Program-made: the position numbers and the translations under genes
Part shown: positions 46,054 through 54,214 of the stretch, one piece after another
Numbering within the stretch: position 1 is the stretch's first letter
Layout of the letters: every line of letters starts with the position of its first letter
Origin: Rhizohabitans arisaemae
GTDB lineage: Bacteria > Actinomycetota > Actinomycetes > Streptosporangiales > Streptosporangiaceae
DNA: 64,000 nucleotides
Direction of reading: 5' to 3'
Assembly: GCF_025996515.1 (NCBI RefSeq)
Contig: NZ_BLRH01000029.1
Location: 558,001-622,000 of the forward strand
Notes under the pieces: generated by a model
Databases searched by the model: none
Told to the model about the DNA's origin: nothing
Seen by the model: the letters and a program-made list of their open reading frames with translations, nothing else

Positions 46054-46106
46054 CGGGCGGGGCCCCTACATCACGACGAGGTTGAACCAAAGGGAGGGGG
46101 AGGGCG

Positions 46107-46931
46107 ATGTCGTCCATTCCGCGGCTCGGGGTCGGTATCGGCTGGCGGCCGGAGATCGATCTCACGGTGGAGCGGATGGCCGGGGTGGACTTCGTGGAGG
46201 TCGTCGCGGAGCAGCTCGCGCCGCGTCACGGGCTCCCCGAGTCGCTGCGGATTCTCCGGGAACGCGGCATGCCGGTGATCCCGCACGGGGTGGGCCTGAG
46301 CCTCGGCGGGGCCGAGCCGCCCCGGCCGGAGCGGCTTGAGCATCTGGCGGCGTGCGCGGAGCTGGTGGACGCTCCGCTGGTGAGCGAGCATGTGGCGTTC
46401 GTTCGCGCGGGGGATCTGGATGCGGGGCACCTCATGCCGGTCCCGCGGACCTGGGAGGCGCTGGAGGTGGTCGCCGAGAACGTGGCGCGGGCCCAGGCCG
46501 CCCTTCCCGTCCCGCTCGCCTTGGAGAACGTGTCGGCGCTGCTCGAATGGCCGGGCGACGAGCTGACCGAGGAGCGGTTCCTCGCCGAGCTCGTGGCGCG
46601 GACCGGGGTGCTGCTGCTGGTGGACGTGGCGAACGTCTACAACAACCAGGTCAACTTCGGGCTCTCCCCCGAGGCCTTCCTGGACGGGCTGCCGCTGGAG
46701 TCGCTCGCCTACGTGCACGTGGCGGGGGGTTACGCCAAGGACGGCGTCTGGCATGACACCCACACCCGTGCGGTCCCCGCGCAGGTGCACGGGGTCCTGG
46801 CGGAGCTGTGCGCGAGGGTCGACCCGCCCGGGGTGCTGCTCGAATGGGACGGCGACTACCCGAGCGACGCGGCGCTCGCCGCCGAGCTGGGCCGGATCCG
46901 CGAGACGACCGGGCGGGCCCGTGTCGGCTGA
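46107..46931 (+). CDS. DUF692 multinuclear non-haem iron oxidase (MNIO)
   Basis: A 274-residue TIM-barrel protein of the DUF692/MbnB family. Candidate metal ligands fall where the family has them: H60 (IPHG), H95 (SEHVAF), E140-N141 (ALENVSAL), D173 (DVANVYNN), H204 (VHVAGG), H216/D217/H219 (WHDTHT) and E246 (LLEWDG). Known members (MbnB, TglH, ChrH) oxidise Cys or neighbouring residues in ribosomal peptides with help from a partner protein. Here three Cys-rich-tailed proteins precede it and a small partner-like gene follows, suggesting that the tails are modified. AGGGAGGGGGAGGG lies before the ATG. Confidence 0.93.
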   Translation: MSSIPRLGVGIGWRPEIDLTVERMAGVDFVEVVAEQLAPRHGLPESLRILRERGMPVIPHGVGLSLGGAEPPRPERLEHLAACAELVDAPLVSEHVAFVRAGDLDAGHLMPVPRTWEALEVVAENVARAQAALPVPLALENVSALLEWPGDELTEERFLAELVARTGVLLLVDVANVYNNQVNFGLSPEAFLDGLPLESLAYVHVAGGYAKDGVWHDTHTRAVPAQVHGVLAELCARVDPPGVLLEWDGDYPSDAALAAELGRIRETTGRARVG

Positions 46932-47011
46932 CCGCGCGCTGCGCGCCGTACGGCATCGGCGGTTTGTCCCGGGCGGTACGGCGGAGTCGGTGTGAGTGAG
47001 GAGGGGCGGCC

Positions 47012-47404
47012 GTGACGGACGGTGGGGCGGGCTCGGCGCGGGAGCGGCTGGCGGCGCGTCAGGCGGAGCTGCTGACGGCGCTGGTGGCGGGCGGTCCGCC
47101 GCCCGAAGGGTTCGATCCGGTGCGGCTGCGGGTGCAGCGGGACAGTCTGATCGCCAAACGCCGTGGTCTGGTGGCGCGGGCCGCGCCGCTGCTGGTGCAC
47201 GCGCTGGACGGGGAGTTCGTCCCGTTGTTCGCCGGGTATGCGGACGGGCGGCCCAAGCCTGCCGGCGGGTCGGCGGCGGACGCCCGGGCGTTCACGGCGT
47301 GGCTGGAGGCGGCGGGGCGGCTGCCCGAGCGCGCACCGGCGCCGGCGGAGGAGGCGCGCCCCCGGTGGTGGAAGCGCCGGCTGCGTCGGGGCCGGGTAGG
47401 GTGA
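47012..47404 (+). CDS. SCO6045-like small protein, putative MNIO partner
   Basis: A 130-residue, basic protein. The central part, RLRVQRDSLIAKRRGLVARA followed by EFVPLFAGYA, recalls the N-terminal region of DUF2063 proteins (R..YR..L...F..L...Y pattern), which act as partners of DUF692 enzymes in other RiPP systems. The C-terminus is Arg/Trp-rich. It begins 80 bases after the DUF692 gene. A partner role in substrate recognition is inferred from position and this weak resemblance. GTG start with GGAG upstream. Confidence 0.78.
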   Translation: MTDGGAGSARERLAARQAELLTALVAGGPPPEGFDPVRLRVQRDSLIAKRRGLVARAAPLLVHALDGEFVPLFAGYADGRPKPAGGSAADARAFTAWLEAAGRLPERAPAPAEEARPRWWKRRLRRGRVG

Positions 47405-47446
47405 AGGTATGTTTTGCCAGGTCGGGCAGGGGATACCCTCTTTGAC

Positions 47447-48010
47447 GTGGCAAGACTGCATTGCGTGGATGGTTCGCAATTGACCGTCACGCCGGTGGCT
47501 TGCCGTGATCGCATGGGCGTGGCCTACGAGGTCACCCTAGAGCTGACCCGCGACGGCGAGCCGTACGGCGCGATCGGCGTGTGCTGCGGTTGGTCCCTCG
47601 CCGCGGTCGCCTGCGAGGTGCGGGCGGCCCGGAGCGACGCCGGGCAGCGATGGGCGGATCCGGACGACCGATTCCCGGACCCGGGGAACGGTGAGTTGTT
47701 CGCGTTCCGGCGTCGGGATCGCTTCGATCGGCCGGGCGAGGGCGAGCTCCGCTGCCGCCTCCGCACCAAGGCGTGCTGGATCGCCGGGCCCGGGACGGGC
47801 GGCGCGTGGCGGCTGAGCCGGCACGCGTTCGTCGAGGCGTGGGGGGCCGCCGGGGTCGGGGTCCGGGCGATTCTGACGTCGTCCCAGTTGGAGAGTTTTC
47901 TCCGTGAGATGGCGACTGAGGCGGAATGCCTGCTTGGAGGCGGTTCCATGGTTTGCGCACCGAACGGCTCCGGCATTCCGGCGGCGCCGACTCGGCCGGG
48001 CGGGCGATAA
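47447..48010 (+). CDS. Uncharacterised actinobacterial protein
   Basis: A 187-residue soluble protein of mixed composition with several Cys (VCCGWSL, LRCRL, KACWIAG) and no recognised domain. The Cys pattern is not a clear metal site. The GTG beginning MARLHCV was chosen because TACCCT ends seven bases before it and no Shine-Dalgarno is present, pointing to leaderless translation and to transcription separate from the DUF692 unit. The end lies 33 bases before the prenyl diphosphate synthase start, so these two may be cotranscribed. Confidence 0.7.
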   Translation: MARLHCVDGSQLTVTPVACRDRMGVAYEVTLELTRDGEPYGAIGVCCGWSLAAVACEVRAARSDAGQRWADPDDRFPDPGNGELFAFRRRDRFDRPGEGELRCRLRTKACWIAGPGTGGAWRLSRHAFVEAWGAAGVGVRAILTSSQLESFLREMATEAECLLGGGSMVCAPNGSGIPAAPTRPGGR

Positions 48011-48043
48011 TTGCATGCCAGGCGAGGAAGGGGCTCCATAGGT

Positions 48044-48805
48044 ATGGGCATGCGTGATCTCGTTTACCGGCTCTACGAACGCCGGATCGAGGCGAGCCTT
48101 TCTCCAGATCAGATTCCGCGGCACGTCGGTGTCATCGTGGACGGGAACCGGCGCTGGGCCCGCGGCATGGGCATGCGGGACGTCAAACGTGGCTACCGCA
48201 AGGGCGCCGACAAGATCACCGAGCTGGTGGGGTGGTGCAAGGAGACCGGGGTGGAGCTGGTCACCCTCTGGCTGCTCTCCACCGACAACCTCTCCCGGCC
48301 CAAGGAGGAGCTGGAGCCGCTCCTCGCGGTCATCGAGGACCTGGTCCAGCAGCTGGTGGAGGAGGGCTGGCACGTCAAGCCGGTGGGTGCGCTGGATCTT
48401 CTGCCCGACCACACCGCACATGTGCTTAAAGAGGCCAAAGAGGTCACATCCCACCGAACCGGTCTGATTGTGAACGTTGCGGTTGGGTATGGAGGTAGGC
48501 GTGAGATCGCTGATGCGGTGCGCTCCCTCCTCACGGAGCACGCCAGCAAGGGCGCGAGTATCGAGGAACTCGTGGAGGTCCTCGATGTCGAGCACATCGC
48601 CGAGCATCTCTACACGCGCGGTCAGCCCGACCCGGATCTCGTCATCCGCACGTCGGGCGAGCAGCGGCTCTCCGGATTCCTGCTCTGGCAGAGCGCCCAC
48701 TCCGAGTTCTACTTCTGTGAGGCCTACTGGCCTGCTTTCCGGAAGGTCGACTTCTTGCGGGCGATCCGCTCGTACGCCGCGCGGCACCGACGGTACGGCT
48801 ACTAG
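48044..48805 (+). CDS. Z-type isoprenyl diphosphate synthase (Rv1086/UppS family)
   Basis: A 253-residue cis-prenyltransferase. The catalytic Asp lies in VIVDGNRRWARG; downstream family marks are TLWLLSTDNLSRP, NVAVGYGGRREI and LVIRTSGEQRLSGFLLWQ. It makes Z-configured polyprenyl diphosphates for wall lipid carriers. The closest mycobacterial counterpart in this block is Rv1086, a Z-farnesyl diphosphate synthase, so a short-chain product is possible; chain length cannot be read from sequence by eye. The ATG beginning MGMRDL is the likely start. Confidence 0.93.
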   Translation: MGMRDLVYRLYERRIEASLSPDQIPRHVGVIVDGNRRWARGMGMRDVKRGYRKGADKITELVGWCKETGVELVTLWLLSTDNLSRPKEELEPLLAVIEDLVQQLVEEGWHVKPVGALDLLPDHTAHVLKEAKEVTSHRTGLIVNVAVGYGGRREIADAVRSLLTEHASKGASIEELVEVLDVEHIAEHLYTRGQPDPDLVIRTSGEQRLSGFLLWQSAHSEFYFCEAYWPAFRKVDFLRAIRSYAARHRRYGY

Positions 48806-48892
48806 TCCCGTCCATGGTTCTCAACCGGAAGATGAACACCGACTTTCGGTCAGGTATGAGAACTATGGGAATGGGAAAATAGGACGTACCGT

Positions 48893-48934
48893 AGGTGTCA
48901 GGCGGACATCTGGAGGTACCAGACCGCCGCACCT
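48893..48934. terminator. Nested hairpin between prenyl synthase and phoH genes
   Basis: Three nested stems: AGGTG/CACCT, GGCGG/CCGCC and CTGG/CCAG around a five-base loop. It begins 88 bases after the prenyl synthase stop and ends 165 bases before the PhoH start. It may be a terminator or part of the phoH leader; the rest of this 290-base gap shows no gene. Confidence 0.5.
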
Positions 48935-49098
48935 GGGAGAGGGCCCGCCCTTGACGTGCCGGAGGCGCGCGCTGAGAGCACAGCTTGACACGCTGGGATG
49001 GAGTCCGGATCCCGGTCTCCGTTTCGGCGGGGCCCGATCCGGTTCGTTCACCACCAGCCAGTGCAGGGCGCCCACCCCTGGCGCCCGGGGGAGAACGC

Positions 49099-50427
49099 GT
49101 GGCCACATCCTCGTCGTCCCGTCCGTCCCGCCGCCGCTCCGTCAAGCGGCGCACCTACGTCCTCGATACCTCGGTCCTGCTCGCGGACCCGGCGGCGCTG
49201 ACCCGCTTCGCCGAACACGAGGTCGTCGTCCCGATCGTCGTCATCACCGAGCTGGAGGCGAAGCGTCACCATCCTGAGCTTGGCTACTTCGCCAGAAAGG
49301 CGCTCCGGTACCTCGACGATCTGCGGCTGGAACACGGGCGTCTGGATGAGTTCATCTCCATCGGACAGGGATTGATCAGGGTCGAGCTCAACCACAGCGA
49401 CCCGTCGATCCTTCCGGCGGGGTTCCGCCTGGGCGACAACGACACCAGAATCCTCACGGTGGCGCGCGCGCTCGCCGCGGAGGGATCCGATGTCGTCCTC
49501 GTCTCCAAGGATCTCCCGATGCGGGTGAAGGCCGCCTCGATCGGCCTGACGGCCGAGGAGTACCGGGCCGAGCTCGTCGTGGAGTCCGGGTGGACGGGCA
49601 TGGCCGAGCTCAACGTCTCCGCCGAGGACATCGAGACCCTGTTCGAGTCCGGTTCCGCCGAACTGGACGAGGCACGTGACCTCCCCTGCCACACCGGCCT
49701 GCGCCTGCTGTCCAGCCGGGGTTCCGCGCTGGGCCGGGTGATGCCCGACAAGTCCGTACGGCTGGTGCGGGGCGATCGCGAGATCTTCGGGCTGCACGGC
49801 CGCTCGGCCGAGCAGCGGATCGCCCTGGACCTGCTCATGGACCCCGAGGTGGGGATCGTGTCGATGGGAGGACGCGCGGGCACCGGTAAGTCCGCCCTCG
49901 CCCTCTGCGCCGGTCTGGAGGCGGTGCTCGAACGCCGGAGGCACCGCAAGGTCGTCGTCTTCCGGCCGCTGTACGCGGTCGGCGGGCAAGACCTCGGCTA
50001 CCTGCCCGGCTCGGAGAACGACAAGATGAGCCCGTGGTCCCAGGCGGTCTTCGACACGCTCGGCGCGGTGACCTCGCCCGAGGTCATCGAGGAGGTCCTG
50101 GACCGCGGGATGCTGGAGGTGCTCCCGCTCACCCACATCCGCGGACGCTCCCTCCACGACGCGTTCGTCATCGTGGACGAGGCGCAGTCGCTGGAGCGCG
50201 GGGTGCTGCTGACCGTTCTCTCCAGGATCGGGGCGAACTCCCGGGTCGTCCTCACCCATGACATCGCCCAGCGCGACAACCTCCGGGTCGGGCGGCACGA
50301 CGGGGTGGTCGCCGTGGTGGAGAAGCTCAAGGGCCATCCGCTCTTCGCGCATGTCACGCTCACCCGGTCGGAGCGTTCGCCGATCGCGGCCCTGGTGACC
50401 GAGATGCTGGAGGATCTCACCCTCTGA
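49099..50427 (+). CDS. PhoH2 protein: PIN nuclease + PhoH helicase domain
   Basis: A 442-residue fusion. The PIN domain (about 20-165) has acidic residues in [24 protein letters not shown] and VSKD, as in VapC-like RNases. The PhoH domain (about 235-440) has Walker [13 protein letters not shown] and Walker [10 protein letters not shown]. Mycobacterial PhoH2 (Rv1095) unwinds and cleaves RNA. In mycobacteria a short antitoxin-like phoAT can precede it; none is seen here. GTG start with GGGGGAG upstream; an upstream in-frame extension is rejected as non-homologous. Confidence 0.94.
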   Translation: MATSSSSRPSRRRSVKRRTYVLDTSVLLADPAALTRFAEHEVVVPIVVITELEAKRHHPELGYFARKALRYLDDLRLEHGRLDEFISIGQGLIRVELNHSDPSILPAGFRLGDNDTRILTVARALAAEGSDVVLVSKDLPMRVKAASIGLTAEEYRAELVVESGWTGMAELNVSAEDIETLFESGSAELDEARDLPCHTGLRLLSSRGSALGRVMPDKSVRLVRGDREIFGLHGRSAEQRIALDLLMDPEVGIVSMGGRAGTGKSALALCAGLEAVLERRRHRKVVVFRPLYAVGGQDLGYLPGSENDKMSPWSQAVFDTLGAVTSPEVIEEVLDRGMLEVLPLTHIRGRSLHDAFVIVDEAQSLERGVLLTVLSRIGANSRVVLTHDIAQRDNLRVGRHDGVVAVVEKLKGHPLFAHVTLTRSERSPIAALVTEMLEDLTL

Positions 50428-50436
50428 GGCGCCGGC

Positions 50437-50471
50437 TGTCGGGCCGCCGCCACCACGACAGCGGCCCGACA
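50437..50471 (+). terminator. Hairpin terminator after phoH
   Basis: Perfect 11-base arms TGTCGGGCCGC/GCGGCCCGACA with a 13-base loop begin 10 bases after the PhoH stop. Confidence 0.8.
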
Positions 50472-50511
50472 AGCCCCGTATTCTCCGATATTTCGTGAGA
50501 AATCTGTGAAG

Positions 50512-50527
50512 TGTGAGGAAAATCACA
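50512..50527. promoter_or_regulatory. Perfect CRP-type site
   Basis: TGTGA-GGAAAA-TCACA matches the cAMP receptor protein consensus TGTGA-N6-TCACA exactly. It lies about 210 bases before the transglycosylase-like gene. CRP control of resuscitation-promoting-factor genes is known in mycobacteria, so this site probably regulates the wall enzyme downstream. Confidence 0.75.
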
Positions 50528-50603
50528 ACCGAGCGGCGTTGGGGGATTAAACCCCACGTAGCAGGGCTCTTGGTCCATCAGCCGGTCTAGCCACCTTCCG
50601 CTG

Positions 50604-50667
50604 GCAACCAAGCGAATCCCAAGATTCGGTTGCGAACCACCCCCCTGGTTGCAGCAAGCTCAGGGGG
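50604..50667 (+). ncRNA. Structured 5' leader, possible riboswitch
   Basis: Two stems are clear: GCAAC/GTTGC enclosing CGAATC-ccaa-GATTCG (50604-50633), and CCCCCTG/CAGGGGG (50641-50667). They sit in a leader of nearly 200 bases between the CRP-type site and a wall-enzyme gene. In actinobacteria such genes often have a c-di-AMP (ydaO) riboswitch, but I could not align its conserved core here, so the class is open. Confidence 0.4.
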
Positions 50668-50722
50668 CGTGAGCGCACGTCGACGGCAGGAATCCAGGAG
50701 AGGCGAGGACCACGGGTATCCG

Positions 50723-51382
50723 GTGGTGCGGAAACCCGGCTGGTCCATGGCCCGCAAGATCTCGATGGGGCTCGGTCTGGCGGGGGTCGCCGCCCTCGCC
50801 GTGGTCACCACGATCACCGCGATCGAGAACGAGAACCGGCCGCCGACCAAAGAGCTGGCCTTCACCCCCGAGGACATGGCGCGGATCCTCGACGATCCGT
50901 TCTCCGCGGACCCCAAGATCGACACCCTCAAGGCCGCGGCGGTGCAGGCGTACCGCGCCGACCAGCTGAAGAGCGGCCGGGACCAGCGACCCTTCGACCT
51001 CGTCGACCGTCCGGAGCCGCCCAAGAAGGAGGGGGAGAGCGGCTTCCCCATCCCCAACGTCCCGCCCGGCCCGCCGCCGGACCCCGGCAGCAACAAGGGG
51101 ATCGGCAAGGCGATGAACGCCGCCCAGGGCTGGGACGGCGAATGGGGCTGCCTGGAGAAGCTCTGGACCAAGGAGAGCGGGTGGAACCACCGCGCCCAGA
51201 ACCGGTACAGCGGGGCGTACGGCATCCCCCAGGCGCTGCCCGGCCGGAAGATGGCCAGCGCGGGCGCCGACTGGATGACCAACCCCGCCACGCAGATCAA
51301 GTGGGGGCTCGGGTACATCAAGGGGCGCTACGGGAGCCCGTGCAAGGCGTGGGGCTTCTTCCTGAGCAAGAACTGGTACTGA
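50723..51382 (+). CDS. Membrane-anchored transglycosylase-like (SLT/Rpf-like) wall enzyme
   Basis: A protein of about 219 residues. An N-terminal signal-anchor (MGLGLAGVAALAVVTTITAI) is followed by a charged helical and Pro-rich linker (to about 130) and a lysozyme-like C-terminal domain: WDGEWGCLEKLWTKESGWN, with the probable catalytic Glu in KESGWN, then YSGAYGIPQALPG and WGLGYIKGRYG. It should cleave peptidoglycan glycan strands, as lytic transglycosylases or resuscitation-promoting factors do. Start is uncertain between this GTG, the next GTG, and the ATG beginning MARKISMG. Expression is probably under a CRP-type site and a structured leader. Confidence 0.82.
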   Translation: MVRKPGWSMARKISMGLGLAGVAALAVVTTITAIENENRPPTKELAFTPEDMARILDDPFSADPKIDTLKAAAVQAYRADQLKSGRDQRPFDLVDRPEPPKKEGESGFPIPNVPPGPPPDPGSNKGIGKAMNAAQGWDGEWGCLEKLWTKESGWNHRAQNRYSGAYGIPQALPGRKMASAGADWMTNPATQIKWGLGYIKGRYGSPCKAWGFFLSKNWY

Positions 51383-51466
51383 CCACCGGTCTATTTCCCG
51401 GTGCGAACTCGTTCAGTTTTCGGCAAGACGGCTGATCGGCTCGCCTTCTAGCCCCACTCTGGGCGC

Positions 51467-53311
51467 ATGGGTGTGAAGCTCACCGTGATCGTGGCAGCGC
51501 GTGACCCCGGTCCCGCCGGGCAGGCCTGCGTGCGATCGCTGCAGGAACAGTCGATGCGGGCGATCGATTACGACGTGGTCTTCATCGATCGGGGCTCGGT
51601 GGACGGGACGGCCGAGCATCTGGACGCCGTCGTCGCGACGAGCCCCAACGTCCGCCTGTTCCGGGTGGAGCCCGAGGTCGACCCGGGGCGGTGCTGGAAC
51701 CTGGGGATCGCCGAGGCCGAGGGCGAGTACGTCTACCTGATCGACGGGGAGGACCGGCTCCGGCCCGACGCCCTGCGGCGGATGCACGCGGTGGCGACCG
51801 CCGGGGACGCGGACGTCCTGGTGGGCAAGGTCTCCAGCGCCGGGCGGCCCCGGGAGGTCTTCCGCAAGAACCGGGAGCGCGCCGACATCCTCCGCGACCA
51901 CCTGCTGCAGGACCTCACCGCGCGCAAGCTCTTCCGCCGCGGCTTTCTGCGGGCCGAGGGGATCGAGTTCACCGAGCGGGGCGGGGAGCAGGTCTTCGTC
52001 CTGGAGGCGTACCTCAAGGCCAAAGTGGTCAGCGTGCTCGCCGACTACCTCTGCTGCGAGCGGGGCGACGCCAGGCCGGGGCTGACCGAGATCGACGCGG
52101 TCCTGGACGTGATCGACGCCTGCACCGAGCCCGGCCCCCAGCGCGACCGCCTCTACGCACACTGGCAGCGGGTCGCGCTGCGGCGCGGCGAGTCGCTGGA
52201 GCGGTTCCCCGTCGACGTCGACAGATACCTTCCCCTCGCGCTCAGAAACCGGGCGACCCTCACCAGGGAGGGGCATCTGGCCACGCTCGCGGAGCTGGCC
52301 CGGGCCGAGCACCCGATGGGCCTGCGCTGCGCCGTACAGGACCTGTCCTGGGACGCCGGGGTGGTGGTGATGGACCTCACCGCGGAGCTCGTCTATCCGG
52401 GGGGCGAGAGCGTACGGCTGACCCGGGAGGGCGACCGGCTCCTGCTCCGCCCGCCGGTGGAGTCGGTGGAGGCGCTGGACGTCACCGACGCGGTGGAGGC
52501 CACCCGGCTCGACGTCTTCGTCCAGGGGCGGGAGGATCGGGAGGAGTACTTCCTGCCCGCGATCCGCAAGGTCGAGGTGGATGAGACCGGCCGGATCCTG
52601 GTGACCGCGCAGGCCCGGCTGGACGTCGGCTCGGCGGGGCTGGGCCGGCCGCTCGCCGAGGGCACCTGGGACGTCCACGTCCGGATGCGCTGCGGTGGGT
52701 ACGGCGCGCAGGCGCCGCTGGGGCCGCCCGGCTCCGAACAGGCCGGGCGGACCCGTCCCGGCGCGCTCGCCGGCTACCCCAAACGTCTCGTCGTCCCCTA
52801 CTGGACCCCGGAGCGGACGCTGAGCCTGCGGGTGCAACCGGGCTCCTTCATCGAGTCGATCGCCCTGGTCTCGGAGGAGACCCGGGTGGCCCGGCGGGAC
52901 GGCCACGTCTACGTGGGGCTCCCGGTGCCGTACGTCCCGCCGAGCGGCGGCCCTGCGGTGGAGCTGGTGCTGCGCTCCGGGGACCGCGCGGTCCTCGCCC
53001 CCGCCCTGGTCGAGCCGGGCCCGTCGGGGCGGCTGCCGGGTCAGCTGATGGCGAAGGTGCCGATCGGGATGTTCCAGGTCGCGGGCTCGCTGGGGCCGGG
53101 AAGCTGGACCGCCGCGCTCTGCGCCGAAGGGGAGGAGACGGAGCTGCGCTGGGGCCTTCAGGTGGCCGTGACGGGGCGGGTGACGGTATGCGTCGAGTCC
53201 CCGGCACCGGGTGTCGCCCACCGCCTGGGCGAGCTCTCCCTCGGCGTGGTCCAGCGGATGCCCCGCGTCCTGCGCCTGGTACGAGCCCTGCGCGCCGCCC
53301 ACCGCAGGTGA
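51467..53311 (+). CDS. Family 2 glycosyltransferase with C-terminal accessory domains
   Basis: A 614-residue protein. The GT-A fold of family 2 spans about residues 1-230: LTVIVAARDPG, the NDP-sugar region FIDRGSVDGT, and an acidic LIDGEDRLRPD where the DxD metal motif normally sits. The remaining 380 residues are beta-rich (VVVMDLTAELVYP, TWDVHVRMRCGG) and resemble the tandem C-terminal domains of TarS/CDP-polyol-type wall teichoic acid transferases. It may decorate a wall glycopolymer. No wall-polymer cluster is adjacent. The C-terminus ends in an amphipathic Arg-rich helix. Confidence 0.82.
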   Translation: MGVKLTVIVAARDPGPAGQACVRSLQEQSMRAIDYDVVFIDRGSVDGTAEHLDAVVATSPNVRLFRVEPEVDPGRCWNLGIAEAEGEYVYLIDGEDRLRPDALRRMHAVATAGDADVLVGKVSSAGRPREVFRKNRERADILRDHLLQDLTARKLFRRGFLRAEGIEFTERGGEQVFVLEAYLKAKVVSVLADYLCCERGDARPGLTEIDAVLDVIDACTEPGPQRDRLYAHWQRVALRRGESLERFPVDVDRYLPLALRNRATLTREGHLATLAELARAEHPMGLRCAVQDLSWDAGVVVMDLTAELVYPGGESVRLTREGDRLLLRPPVESVEALDVTDAVEATRLDVFVQGREDREEYFLPAIRKVEVDETGRILVTAQARLDVGSAGLGRPLAEGTWDVHVRMRCGGYGAQAPLGPPGSEQAGRTRPGALAGYPKRLVVPYWTPERTLSLRVQPGSFIESIALVSEETRVARRDGHVYVGLPVPYVPPSGGPAVELVLRSGDRAVLAPALVEPGPSGRLPGQLMAKVPIGMFQVAGSLGPGSWTAALCAEGEETELRWGLQVAVTGRVTVCVESPAPGVAHRLGELSLGVVQRMPRVLRLVRALRAAHRR

Positions 53312-53473
53312 CCGGACCGCCGCACCGCCGGTACGGGCTCCGCGTGCCACGTCTCCGGCGTTCGGCGGTACGTGACCGGGGCGGACGTCGTACCGGACGC
53401 TTGTCGCGGGCGGCGGGCATGGGAGCACCGCCGTGTGGCGGTGGGGACACGGCGGTCTCGGGATATGGCGGGA

Positions 53474-54112
53474 TCAGGGAGGTTGTCGGAAGGTGGGGCG
53501 GCGGGTGCCGATCATGCGGATCACCAGGCCGGCGTAGAGCTCGCCGATCTCCTCGGGTTTCCTGGGCTCGCCGTCGGAGTACCAGCGGACCACGTCGACG
53601 CCGAGGGACAGGATCGCGAGCGCGGTTCCGGCGAGGTCGTCGATCTCGAATTCCCCGGTCGCCACGCCCCAGTCCAGGAGTCCTCGCAGCATCGCCTCGA
53701 ACTCCCAGCGGAGCGCGGTGATCTCCCGGTACTCGTCCCGCGACAGCGAGCCGAGTTCGTACTGCATGACGCGTGCGGCCTCGCGGTGGCGGGCGTGCCA
53801 GGCGGTGAACGCCCGGATGAGGAGACAGATCGACTCGGTGGGCGTCATCGCCCCGCCGACCGCCCGGCGGACCTCGTCCAGCAGGTGGAGGTGCCCGGAT
53901 CGGGTGATCGTGTAGAGCAGGGCGGCTTTGGCGGGCTGGGCGTCGTGGAGCTCGGCCGGGCGGAGCCCCGCGCGTCGGATGATCGCCTGCGTCGAGGTGC
54001 CGTGGTAGCCGCGCTCCGCCATGACCGCGGTCGCCGCGGTGAGCAGGCGGCGTACGGTCTCCGTCGGAGTGGGGGTCCAGAAGTCGGAATCGGGTGTAAC
54101 GTGCTCGTCCAC
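53474..54112 (-). CDS. TetR family regulator with atypical recognition helix
   Basis: A 212-residue TetR-like protein. The first HTH helices are normal (RRLLTAATAVMAERGYHGTS), but the recognition segment reads GLRPAELHDAQPAKAALLY, where most members have a Tyr-x-His/Tyr-Phe core. The C-terminal domain matches TetR regulators of lipid metabolism in style (RVMQYELGSLSRDEY). GTG start. It lies just upstream of the class II fumarase on the same strand, but nothing suggests it controls that gene; about 100 AT-richer bases separate them. Confidence 0.85.
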   Translation of the reverse strand: MDEHVTPDSDFWTPTPTETVRRLLTAATAVMAERGYHGTSTQAIIRRAGLRPAELHDAQPAKAALLYTITRSGHLHLLDEVRRAVGGAMTPTESICLLIRAFTAWHARHREAARVMQYELGSLSRDEYREITALRWEFEAMLRGLLDWGVATGEFEIDDLAGTALAILSLGVDVVRWYSDGEPRKPEEIGELYAGLVIRMIGTRRPTFRQPP

Positions 54113-54214
54113 GTGAACCTCTCGTTGGCCGGCCGTTACTCCGATATCGTACGCAACTGGGTTAAATGACGTATCTCCGGCCTCCCTGTTTACTCCGCCA
54201 CCGCGAAATCCGGA

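Noticed and set aside
50530-50722. ydaO-type c-di-AMP riboswitch
   Set aside because: The gene context fits, but the conserved core could not be found by eye; reported only as a structured leader.
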